Source: UBA3818 sp051881895 (GTDB taxonomy: Bacteria > Bacillota > Clostridia > Oscillospirales > Ruminococcaceae). From it: a stretch of DNA of 11,133 nucleotides. The notes below the pieces were generated by a model. That model was not told the origin of the DNA. It saw only the letters and a list, made by a program, of their open reading frames with translations, and made no database searches. The DNA lies in the NCBI GenBank assembly GCA_051881895.1, contig JBJEQT010000111.1, positions 1 to 11,133 of the forward strand, given 5' to 3'. Both the position numbers and the translations under genes were made by a program. Positions 1 through 7,699 of the stretch are shown here, piece by piece (position 1 is the first letter of the stretch; every line of letters begins with the position of its first letter).

Positions 1-2
1 AG

Positions 3-215
3 ACGGCGCAGAGCGGAAACGGCATGACAAAAGAGCCAGCAGGGGATGGCGGATCATCTGCTTTGGAAGAAAAGACAGACGCGTCCTCTGAAGAGCCATA
101 TAAACCAGAAGATTCTGAACTGCAGGAGAAGCAGGAACCCAAACCGGAGGATCTCTCCGATTCCGAATTCGCCTCGCCTGCCGAAGAGGAAGATGAGGCT
201 GAGGAGGTGTCTTGA
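3..215 (+). CDS. C-terminal acidic tail of a gene cut by the left edge (partial)
   Basis: The reading frame is open from base 3 to the TGA at 213-215, so this is most likely the end of a longer protein. A methionine codon at 24 exists, but there is too little upstream sequence to judge a ribosome binding site. The visible 71 residues are dominated by Glu, Asp, Ser, Pro and Lys, with no hydrophobic stretch, and end in a cluster of Glu/Asp followed by Val-Ser. This reads as an intrinsically disordered acidic tail. No domain is recognisable and no function is assigned. It ends 52 bases before the surface-protein start on the same strand, with no terminator hairpin seen between them, so the two may be co-transcribed. 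Being the tail of another exported or membrane protein is only a guess. Confidence 0.55.
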   Translation, partial: TAQSGNGMTKEPAGDGGSSALEEKTDASSEEPYKPEDSELQEKQEPKPEDLSDSEFASPAEEEDEAEEVS

Positions 216-267
216 AAAATAACGCAATCGATGATATTTCAGACTATAACAGGGAGGTAATACCCAC

Positions 268-3200
268 GTGAAACGTTTTATTTCATTTCTTTTGTCATTG
301 ATATTGGTTATATCGATGATTCCTTTCGGCTCCATGACAGCCTTTGCGGAGGAAACGGGCCCGGCATTGAGCATCAGTACCGACTATCGGGTGCAGGATG
401 GACAGATCGATGTCACCGTGACGATGGGCGCGTTTGAAAACCTTGGCTCACTGGGATTTAAGCTTTTGTACCCGGCAGACAAGGTGTCCATCAACGGCAC
501 GCCGACCTGGGGGGCGAATCTTCCCGGGCTTGCCACCAATGAGCTGGGTGCGTCGTGGATTGATGCGAACGGTGGCGGCATTTCTGTCGTGGAACATGAT
601 ATCCTGAAAGTGACTTTTGACATTCTGGAAGACGCGACCGGGACAATCGGATTTTCCATTGGCAACTATGTTGCCTCTAACAGGTTCGGCGACGAATACG
701 ATACAAACCCGTCCGACAAGGCCAGCGCTAACGTGACGATCGTCACCATCCTCAATGGGGATATTTTCCTCAGCGGCAGCGTTGCCGAGCCGGTGAAAAA
801 CCAGTCGGACAATTCCAACCTCAGCGCTGCCGGCGTAGACGTATCCGTTAGCTGGAGCCCTGCGCTGGTAGACGGCAAATTTGCGGCAGGTACGCCCTAT
901 ACGGCGACCATCACCGTTACCGCGGCGGAAAACTACCTTTTCGGCCCTAACGCAGAGGTTAAGCTTGCCGGCTACACGTTTGAAAAACAGGAAGACGGAA
1001 GCATTCAAGCGACAAAAAGCTTTGGCGCTACCGATTTTGCGGAGATAACCTCCATCACCATCACCAACAGCGATGAGATCGATGTTCCCACGGCAGCACC
1101 GGGAGCGGAAACCTTTGCCGTTTTGCCTCTTACCGCTACGGGCAACTATGATGATGGCTCCACCGGAGTTGACATCACTCCTTCCTGGAGTGTTGACGGC
1201 GTACTCCCCGCAGGCGTCACGCTTGACGGCGATTCTCTTCAGGTGAGCAACAGCGCGTCGGCAGGTTCTGTCCAGGTCAAAGCGGCTGTTGGCGGCGTAG
1301 AAAAGACAATGACCATCACCATTCAAAAGGATTCGCCTGTTCTTACCGTGTTGAACATCAGCGGCGGTGTTGCCAGCATCTCGGTGCCCGCGAAAGCTGA
1401 CAGCCCTTATCATGACGACCATGCTTTTGCTGCGGAGGGCTTTGACCAGTATGGCAAAAACATCGCGCTGGGAACGGTTGAATGGAGTATCTCTCCGGCC
1501 TACCCCGGACTTTCGATTACAGATGCAAAACTCTCTATCACCAATGAGGCGGCTGGCGGTACGGCCACTGTGAAAGCAGTTACCGGCGGCATGGAAAAAT
1601 CCGTCGACGTTCAGGTAGACAGAGACCCCTCGAAGCCTGCGGTCGTTGCAGTGGGCGGCGGTGTTGACAGCATCTCGGTGCCCACCGCTGCGGAAGGCGG
1701 CCGGAAAGATTCTGAGGCGTTCACCGCCACAGTCAAGGACCAGTTTGACGTGGAAATGGCGGCCGCCGTCATTGAATGGAGCATTGAAAGCGCGCCGGAA
1801 GGCGTTTCCATCAATCGCACCACCGGTGTGCTCACCGTTACAAAAGAAGCCGCTGCGGGCAATATTACCGTTAAGGCCACCTGCGGTGGAAAATTCGGTA
1901 CGAAGTCCGTTTCCATTACCAAAGCGGCATCGTCTGCCACGACGGTGAAAATTTATCAGGGCGACGATGATGTAACCGCGTCGACCCAGACGATGGTGAT
2001 CCCCAAAACAGGCACCAATACCGCGTCCTACACGGCCCAGGTGCTTGACCAGTTTGACTCGAAGATGTCCGCGGAACCCACCTGGGCAATTGCGCCTGCA
2101 GGACAAGGCGTAACCGTTTCCGGCGGAACGGTGTCGGTAGCTGCCGGCGCCAAGGCTGACAGCTATACCTTAACGGCATCTTATGCCGGTAAGGAAGGAG
2201 CTCTCACCATCACCGTGTCCAACAAGAAAGACGCCACCGTTACGCTGGCCGACAGCGAAATCACTTATGGCGAAACCTACACGCCTGCACCTGAGGCGGA
2301 TGTTGCCGGCGGCTCGTGGACGTATTCCTATATCGGCATTGACGGCACCGACTACGGCCCCAGCAGCACTGCTCCCACCCAGGCAGGCAAGTATACCGTA
2401 ACCGCTGTTTATGAGAGTGACACCCACTACGGCAGCGAAAACGCCTCTCTGACCATCAAGCAGAAAGAGCTGACCATCTCCAACGTTTCGGCTGACGACA
2501 GAGCATATGACGGCACGTTTGTGGTCACCCTTACCGGCGGAGAGCTTGTCGGCAATCTCGATGGCGCAGATGTGGGCTTCACACTGGGTACCGGTACGAT
2601 TGAGAAAAAAAATGCCGGAGACGGAAAAGCGGTTACTACCGCTATCACGCTGACCGGCGCCAAGAAAGACAACTACACGCTGAAACAGCCGACCGATATT
2701 ACGGTGAATATTTCCCAAAAGGCTTTGCAGGTCACTTATACCGGTTCGACTCTGACCAAGGTGTACGATGGAACTAAGAATTACGCCGGTGAGGTCTCCC
2801 TGACTTTGGACGGACTGGTTGATTCCGAAGCCAGCGGAACCCTGAAAGCCGCAGGAGGCGTTTATAACAGCCCGAATGTAGCGGAGGCCGCGGAACTGAC
2901 CTCCCTCGGTTCGCTGACTGCTACCGGCTTCAGCCTGAGCAACTATAGCTACACCCTGCCGAAACCGGCCGCCGAAATTACCGCCAAGCCGGTAGATGTC
3001 ACGGTAGGCGGGGATGCTTCCCCCTTCTCCTATAAGCCGTCCGGCCCTGTGCTTTCCGGCAGCTATACCAATATCAGCGGCCAGATGAAAACCGATGTCA
3101 CTTTTGAAAAGACCGGCGATAACGGGAAGACCTGGCCCTATGTGGACAGCTACACGCTCACTGCGACGATTGCGGACAGCAACTATACCGCCAATGCAAT

Positions 3201-5085
3201 CAGCAGCAAATATGTAATCAAAAAAGCGGATCTGTCCATTATTGCAGCGGTAACCAAGCAGGTGCGGTATAACGATACTGAACTGAAGACCTTGACGCCG
3301 GCTGACTTCGGAATCGAAATTCCCGGCGAATGGCAGGTAAGCCCTGTTGGCACCCAGGAAATTGTTCAGACCTTCACCAATACTAACGGCGTTTTGGGCT
3401 ATCAGCTGAAACCCGGCCTGTCGGCTTCGGATAAAGGAAAAACAGCGGTTTACAACCTGACCTTTATTCCTGAAGATTCAGACGCTTACCGCCCCAACTA
3501 CAACAATGGGGCTTCTGTCCTGACCATTGAGGTCATCGAGAAAGAACCCATTACGGACATCACCGTTTCTCTGCCCGGCATTGCCTACGGAGAAACGCTG
3601 TCCGACCCGGTGGGCAAAACGGCGCAGACCGGCGGCAGTTGGTCTTATATCTATAAGGGAACGCTCAGCGATGGAGCCAACACCGTTTATGCTGCTTCTT
3701 CCGTCAAACCCACACAGCCCGGCAGCTATACGGTAACCGCCACCTATGAAAGCGAGACGCACAAAGGCAGCGGCAGCGCCAGCTTTACCATCGGCAAAAA
3801 GCAGCTGTCTTTCACTGGCCTGACGGTAGAAGACAAGACCTACAACGGAACGGCAAAAGCCACTGTGACCGGAACGATGGCCTATCTGGGCATTATCAAC
3901 GGCGATGCCATTGATCCGCCTGCGGCAATTACCGGCGCAGTCTTCACCTTTGCGGATCCCGAGGTAGGAAACGGCAAGGCTGTCCGTATGTCGGGCTACA
4001 CCAACACCCTGAGCGGCGCTGATGCGTGGAAGTATAATAGCCCGGCTGCCTTGACGCTTTCCGGAAATATTATCAAGGCGAACGCTCCTGTGGCGATCGG
4101 AGACGATGCCAAGCGTTTGGCGGTAGATACCATTGAAAACAAATATGCTTCTTACAGCGCGGGAATTACCGGTGTTTATGCGGATGCTCCTGCCGTGCAG
4201 GCGGCTTTGGCCGAAGAGGCAAAGAAGACGATTCCCAGCATCGGCAGCAACATTGCGTATTACGACATACAGCTTCAGATTCTGGAAGGCAGCGCCTGGA
4301 GCGATAAGGATGACGAGAGTGTTACGATTCTCTTCCCGTATCCCTCCGGAACCAGCAAATCCACCACTTTCGTTGTTGTTCACATGAAAGATGACGGTAC
4401 GCTGGGAACTCCCGCCGTCACGAAGAACAGCTATGGCGTTTTCGTCACGGTGGATTCGACCAGTCCTTTCGCCATTGCATGGCGCGTAAGAGGCAGCTCG
4501 CTCAACGGCTCCGATGATTCTTCCGAAGATTCCAACTATGATTTCTGGAGCACCGTGGAGAAAAACATCAAGAAAGCCGACAGCGGCGACGTCATTCGGG
4601 TGGATGCCGGAGAATACGATAAAATGCCCTGGACCGTTATGAAAGCGCTGCGTGACAACAAGGTTACGCTGGTCATCAACTGGAACGGCGGCAAAACCAT
4701 CACCATCCCGGCAGGCCAGGCCCTCGCGGATGAGGCAGGACGCATCTACTATCCGCTGTCCTATTTGGAGCAGAAGTATCAAATCGTCTCCGCTTCCGCG
4801 CCGGATAAGATGAATCCCGGAACAGGTGTCTTTGCTGAGCTTATTGCTTGTGCACCGGCGGAAAATAAAGATACGGTCATAACCCCCGCGGAACAGGGAA
4901 TTGACGAGGCACAGGCCAAACTGGAAACAACCCCGATCACCCCCATCACAGAGACTTCTTCCGCACAGAATGTCTCGGCGGCAAGCGGTGGCCATGTGGG
5001 CGTATTTGCGGCAATCTTCGCAGCTCTGGCTGCTTTGGTAGCCGGCGGATGGGTATTCTGGAAGAAAAAGCAAAAAGAAATGTAA
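268..5085 (+). CDS. Giant modular surface protein: signal peptide, cohesin-like domain, Ig-like/MBG/YDG repeats, C-terminal membrane anchor
   Basis: A 1605-residue exported protein, probably a surface adhesin or scaffold. The GTG start at 268 lies 9 bases after AGGGAGGT (251-258), and the signal peptide begins directly there (Lys-Arg at 2-3, hydrophobic core 4-20, predicted cleavage after Ala-Phe-Ala at 27). Domains in order, by sequence pattern: cohesin-like beta domain about 32-159; an unassigned beta-rich domain 160-258; four Ig-like (Big-type) repeats of about 100 residues, 259-656; MBG-like 657-735; YDG-like 736-820 and 821-911; further MBG/Ig-like units 912-1093; a second MBG 1094-1179 and YDG 1180-1273 pair; an unassigned domain 1274-1410; an acidic Ser/Asp linker 1411-1423; a compact domain 1424-1502 containing DVIRVDAGEYDKMPW and LVINWNGGKTITIPAG; a Thr/Pro/Ser-rich stalk; a membrane segment about 1577-1598; and a basic end KKKQKEM. 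No LPxTG-type sorting motif precedes the membrane segment, so anchoring is probably by the membrane helix. No catalytic domain is seen. The ligand is unknown. Confidence 0.93.
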   Translation: MKRFISFLLSLILVISMIPFGSMTAFAEETGPALSISTDYRVQDGQIDVTVTMGAFENLGSLGFKLLYPADKVSINGTPTWGANLPGLATNELGASWIDANGGGISVVEHDILKVTFDILEDATGTIGFSIGNYVASNRFGDEYDTNPSDKASANVTIVTILNGDIFLSGSVAEPVKNQSDNSNLSAAGVDVSVSWSPALVDGKFAAGTPYTATITVTAAENYLFGPNAEVKLAGYTFEKQEDGSIQATKSFGATDFAEITSITITNSDEIDVPTAAPGAETFAVLPLTATGNYDDGSTGVDITPSWSVDGVLPAGVTLDGDSLQVSNSASAGSVQVKAAVGGVEKTMTITIQKDSPVLTVLNISGGVASISVPAKADSPYHDDHAFAAEGFDQYGKNIALGTVEWSISPAYPGLSITDAKLSITNEAAGGTATVKAVTGGMEKSVDVQVDRDPSKPAVVAVGGGVDSISVPTAAEGGRKDSEAFTATVKDQFDVEMAAAVIEWSIESAPEGVSINRTTGVLTVTKEAAAGNITVKATCGGKFGTKSVSITKAASSATTVKIYQGDDDVTASTQTMVIPKTGTNTASYTAQVLDQFDSKMSAEPTWAIAPAGQGVTVSGGTVSVAAGAKADSYTLTASYAGKEGALTITVSNKKDATVTLADSEITYGETYTPAPEADVAGGSWTYSYIGIDGTDYGPSSTAPTQAGKYTVTAVYESDTHYGSENASLTIKQKELTISNVSADDRAYDGTFVVTLTGGELVGNLDGADVGFTLGTGTIEKKNAGDGKAVTTAITLTGAKKDNYTLKQPTDITVNISQKALQVTYTGSTLTKVYDGTKNYAGEVSLTLDGLVDSEASGTLKAAGGVYNSPNVAEAAELTSLGSLTATGFSLSNYSYTLPKPAAEITAKPVDVTVGGDASPFSYKPSGPVLSGSYTNISGQMKTDVTFEKTGDNGKTWPYVDSYTLTATIADSNYTANAISSKYVIKKADLSIIAAVTKQVRYNDTELKTLTPADFGIEIPGEWQVSPVGTQEIVQTFTNTNGVLGYQLKPGLSASDKGKTAVYNLTFIPEDSDAYRPNYNNGASVLTIEVIEKEPITDITVSLPGIAYGETLSDPVGKTAQTGGSWSYIYKGTLSDGANTVYAASSVKPTQPGSYTVTATYESETHKGSGSASFTIGKKQLSFTGLTVEDKTYNGTAKATVTGTMAYLGIINGDAIDPPAAITGAVFTFADPEVGNGKAVRMSGYTNTLSGADAWKYNSPAALTLSGNIIKANAPVAIGDDAKRLAVDTIENKYASYSAGITGVYADAPAVQAALAEEAKKTIPSIGSNIAYYDIQLQILEGSAWSDKDDESVTILFPYPSGTSKSTTFVVVHMKDDGTLGTPAVTKNSYGVFVTVDSTSPFAIAWRVRGSSLNGSDDSSEDSNYDFWSTVEKNIKKADSGDVIRVDAGEYDKMPWTVMKALRDNKVTLVINWNGGKTITIPAGQALADEAGRIYYPLSYLEQKYQIVSASAPDKMNPGTGVFAELIACAPAENKDTVITPAEQGIDEAQAKLETTPITPITETSSAQNVSAASGGHVGVFAAIFAALAALVAGGWVFWKKKQKEM
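1361..1389 (+). repeat. Intragenic direct repeat, copy 1 (Ig-like unit)
   Basis: This 29-base segment recurs at 1655-1683 with one mismatch (position 13, C versus A). The offset is 294 bases, exactly 98 codons. It encodes the start of an Ig-like repeat (GGVASISVP). Near-identity at the DNA level, where flanking DNA has diverged, suggests repeat duplication or gene conversion inside the surface-protein gene. Confidence 0.8.
1655..1683 (+). repeat. Intragenic direct repeat, copy 2 (Ig-like unit)
   Basis: The partner of 1361-1389, matching at 28 of 29 bases and in the same reading frame. It encodes GGVDSISVP at the start of the next Ig-like unit. A related unit follows from about base 1936 but has diverged more at the DNA level. 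Confidence 0.8.
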
Positions 5086-5411
5086 TTTTATGGCGCTTTT
5101 CCGGTGATATCCGATGAAAACCAATCAATAAAACAGGCGGGCATCCGTTGGGATGCCCGCCTGTTTTGCATCAAAGAGCGGAGTGAAAAGCGCCGTGCGG
5201 CGACGAGACCAGAAACAGCAAAATGTCCGCAGAAAGACCGAAAAACGCATCCGTACAGCGCCTGAAACCCTTTTTCGTTCCCAAATGATCGGGCATATTC
5301 GCGGCAGATACATTGCTTTTAGGAGCGAGATATGGCATTTTCGTCTCCTGTACCTAAAAAAGGCTATGAAAAAGCACCGCCTTGCGGGGAAGGGGTGCTT
5401 TTCATAACCTT
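5086..5411. other. Convergent intergenic region without a gene
   Basis: This 326-base gap separates the stop codons of the surface-protein gene (+) and the diguanylate cyclase gene (-). It contains a strong hairpin near each end (5131-5166 and 5358-5413), each placed to terminate the gene next to it. The about 190 bases between the hairpins hold open frames on both strands, but these are rich in Arg, Phe and Cys, lack ribosome binding sites and resemble no known protein. I see no RNA gene or mobile-element end in it. Confidence 0.7.
5131..5166 (+). terminator. Strong hairpin terminator of the surface-protein gene
   Basis: A perfect 16-base-pair stem (left arm AAACAGGCGGGCATCC at 5131-5146, right arm 5151-5166) closes a four-base loop GTTG. 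It lies 45 bases after the surface-protein stop codon. The right arm ends in TTTT. On the opposite strand the hairpin is followed by TTTTATT, so it could also stop read-through from the convergent gene. Confidence 0.85.
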
Positions 5412-5413
5412 TT
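5358..5413 (-). terminator. Long hairpin terminator of the diguanylate cyclase gene
   Basis: The core (5370-5402) pairs AAAAGCACC with GGTGCTTTT and then CCTT with AAGG across one bulged G, with a six-base loop. Pairing continues outward with one bulge and one mismatch to an A-run at 5358 and a T-run at 5413, so the full stem overlaps the TAA of the cyclase gene (5412-5414). On the minus strand the core is followed by five T residues, as expected for an intrinsic terminator. T-rich sequence also follows on the plus strand, so it may act in both directions. Confidence 0.8.
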
Positions 5414-7661
5414 ATTTTTGCCACTTACTGATATCATAGCAGGTGAGAAGCGACGCGCTTTGTTCCTCCCATTCCACCGGGGCGGCGCTGATTTCATAAG
5501 AGCCACCGGCCGGCAGGGAGATGACTTGTCGCCCTCCGGATCGGACAGGACAGCCGCTGCAGGGAGAGGTCCTGTCAAAAAATGCCTTGTAGCAATGCTG
5601 GCCAACGGCGGCCTGCGGATACTGCTGCTGCATTTTTTGGTTCAGGTAAAAAAGCCGGAAGTTCTTTTGATCCACAACATATAAAAACGCGTTTTGGCCA
5701 TCCAGCAGCTGACGCATCTGGTTTTGCGCCTTTTTTGCACGGCATAGGGCACGGCTTTGCAAAAGAAAAGTGCCGAACAGTTCCGAAAGCTGCGCTAAGG
5801 TGCGGATTTCTTCCTCGGACCAAAAACGTTTGCCGGTGCATTCATCGACCCCCACAAACCCAACGATTTGACCGTTGTGGCGAATCGCGCATTGTAGCAG
5901 GGAACAGATCCCCTGTTTTTGCAGCAGCTTTCGCTGTGCTTCCGGCGTACTGTCCCGATCCTGGCAGAAAAAGATGCCGTCCTCATTAAAATTGTCAAGA
6001 TAGTGATCCAAAGAGGCATAGGATAGATTCTGCAGATTTTCTTTTTCGGAGGAAATTCCATCGTTGCACCACTCAAATGTATTGCTGCAGGAAGAATTAT
6101 CCTCGGAATTTTCGAAAATATAGACCCTGCTGACATCAAACTGGCGGCCCACCATTTCCAGCATCAACGGAATGGCTTTTTCAATGTCTTTGGCCGTATA
6201 CAAGATCCGGAAAAGAGATTCGGACAATAAAGAGGATTTGGAAGCCGCCGTTTGGTCGAAATCGATGGGAGAATCGGGCCGGTATACCTCCAGGGCAGGC
6301 TGCCGCATCTGGTCGGAATATAAGCAGCTTGTGTTCTTGCCTTTCCCTTTTGCCTGATACAAAGCGATATCCGCACATTGGTACAGGCTGCGGAAATCGT
6401 GCCCGTGGGAAGGAAACAGAGAAATGCCGATACTGCAGGAAATGGAAATGTCATTTTTCTTTTCCTGGAACAGGTTTTGAATTGCCGACAAAAACCGCTG
6501 CGCTTTTTGCAAAGCGGTCCGTTCGGAAGGTATGGCTTTGAGGAAAACCAAAAACTCATCCCCGCCAACCCGTCCGACCAGGTCAGTGGAGCGGGTAACC
6601 TTACAGATAGACGCGGAAAAATCCGCCAGAACTGCGTCTCCAAACAGATGGCCCATGGTATCGTTGACCGCTTTGAAGTCATCAATATCAATCATGAAAA
6701 GCGCGCATTGTTCGCCTGCCGGCGCAGCACTCAAATACTTCTCAATCAGGCTTTGAATGGCCGCTTTGTCATACAGGCCGGTCAGCGGATCCCGTTCTGC
6801 TTTTTGGCGGAGCGAATCAATGATTCGCTTTTCCGTATCCACATTAACAATCACGCCGATCGCTTTTATTAAATTCCCGTTCAGGTCCAGCTGGCTGGTG
6901 ACCTGAATCCGGCACCAGATCGAAACGCCCTTCCCCGTTTTGATTTGGCACTCCCGAGACAAAAAAGACGCGCCCTGAACGATCTCATCCAGCATTTGAT
7001 GCAAAATATCAATATCGTCCGACGCGATATGTCCGCGCTGCGCCATCTGGTCAAAGTCCAGCGCGGAAAGAGGGGAATAGCCGAACACTTCTGCCCAGTT
7101 GGCGGAAAACAAAAGAGAATTGGTCTTTTTATCCCATTCAAAAACAATGTTTTTGGACTGCCGCATAATGATATCATGCCGGTCCAGGCTCAAACGGAGA
7201 TTTTCCCGAGTTTCATACAAATCCGTAATATCGGTCAGCGTACAGAAAAAAACAGGGCCATCCTCTTCCTGCATGCAATATCCGATTTCCGTGATCCGGC
7301 GGGAAGCGCCGTTTTTGCACAAAACCCGATATTCATTGGAAATAGGGCCGCCTGATGCCAACTGCTGCCGGGTTGAATCGAGAACCTGCTGTTGGTCGTC
7401 CGGATGGATCAGATTCAGATAGCAGTCAGAAAAAAGAAAGGATAGCTCCTGCCTTGTATATCCGATCCATTTGAGGAAACCATCGTTGATACGCAAAATC
7501 GTAAACTTTTCGTCGTTTTTGCATTTGAGAACGCCGGTGGGGACATTATTGATAAAAGCCATCATGGCTGTTGTCTGGAAATGCTGCTGTTCGGGGGAAA
7601 GATGCGGATCCGGGAGCCACATACTGCCGGGTTCCATTTCGTACCGATCGTTTTTTGCCAT
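5412..7661 (-). CDS. Multi-sensor diguanylate cyclase, PAS-PAS-GGDEF-GAF-PAS
   Basis: A 749-residue soluble protein predicted to convert two GTP into cyclic di-GMP in the cytoplasm. The ATG at 7661 follows a strong AGGAGGG ribosome binding site. Domains by pattern: PAS about 30-150 (with the typical HPDD at 86-89), PAS about 160-277, GGDEF about 284-450, GAF about 478-636, and a short PAS-like domain about 645-747. The cyclase domain looks active: DPLTGL at 291-296, FMIDIDDFKAVND at 322-334, and intact GGDEF at 366-370. An RxxD inhibitory site (RSTD, 357-360) sits exactly five residues before GGDEF, so feedback inhibition by c-di-GMP is expected. The last PAS-like domain carries CSGCP at 701-705, a Cys pair seen in some PAS families that may bind metal or respond to redox. 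There is no membrane segment and no EAL domain. The catalytic domain lies between sensory domains rather than at the C-terminus. The signals sensed are unknown. It is transcribed alone from its own promoter and convergent with the surface-protein gene. Confidence 0.93.
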   Translation of the reverse strand: MAKNDRYEMEPGSMWLPDPHLSPEQQHFQTTAMMAFINNVPTGVLKCKNDEKFTILRINDGFLKWIGYTRQELSFLFSDCYLNLIHPDDQQQVLDSTRQQLASGGPISNEYRVLCKNGASRRITEIGYCMQEEDGPVFFCTLTDITDLYETRENLRLSLDRHDIIMRQSKNIVFEWDKKTNSLLFSANWAEVFGYSPLSALDFDQMAQRGHIASDDIDILHQMLDEIVQGASFLSRECQIKTGKGVSIWCRIQVTSQLDLNGNLIKAIGVIVNVDTEKRIIDSLRQKAERDPLTGLYDKAAIQSLIEKYLSAAPAGEQCALFMIDIDDFKAVNDTMGHLFGDAVLADFSASICKVTRSTDLVGRVGGDEFLVFLKAIPSERTALQKAQRFLSAIQNLFQEKKNDISISCSIGISLFPSHGHDFRSLYQCADIALYQAKGKGKNTSCLYSDQMRQPALEVYRPDSPIDFDQTAASKSSLLSESLFRILYTAKDIEKAIPLMLEMVGRQFDVSRVYIFENSEDNSSCSNTFEWCNDGISSEKENLQNLSYASLDHYLDNFNEDGIFFCQDRDSTPEAQRKLLQKQGICSLLQCAIRHNGQIVGFVGVDECTGKRFWSEEEIRTLAQLSELFGTFLLQSRALCRAKKAQNQMRQLLDGQNAFLYVVDQKNFRLFYLNQKMQQQYPQAAVGQHCYKAFFDRTSPCSGCPVRSGGRQVISLPAGGSYEISAAPVEWEEQSASLLTCYDISKWQK

Positions 7662-7699
7662 CGTAGGCTCCCTCCTTTTTTGTTGGAATCGATGAAACC

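Noticed and set aside
216..267. Possible riboswitch or promoter in front of the surface-protein gene
   Set aside because: Only 52 bases separate it from the upstream coding region, with no conserved aptamer-like structure and no convincing -35/-10 pair.
448..2106. Long open frame (552 codons) on the minus strand opposite the surface-protein gene
   Set aside because: It is the reverse-strand shadow of a repetitive, GC-biased coding region. Its composition (many Arg, Gly, His, Asn) is not protein-like, and the plus strand has a clear start, signal peptide and domains.
3478..5124. Second long minus-strand open frame (548 codons) opposite the end of the surface-protein gene
   Set aside because: Same reasoning: no recognisable domain and a better-supported gene on the other strand. 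It also crosses the sequence of the anchor and stop codon of that gene.
5317..5366. Weak nested inverted repeats between the two intergenic hairpins (CTTTTAGG/CCTAAAAAAG and AGGAG/CTCCT)
   Set aside because: The possible stems compete with one another, are short or AT-rich, and are interrupted by bulges. This is not enough to call a terminator or small RNA.
5125..5424. Open frame of 99 codons on the minus strand in the convergent intergenic region
   Set aside because: It runs through both terminator hairpins, lacks a ribosome binding site, is rich in Arg, Phe and Cys and resembles no protein.
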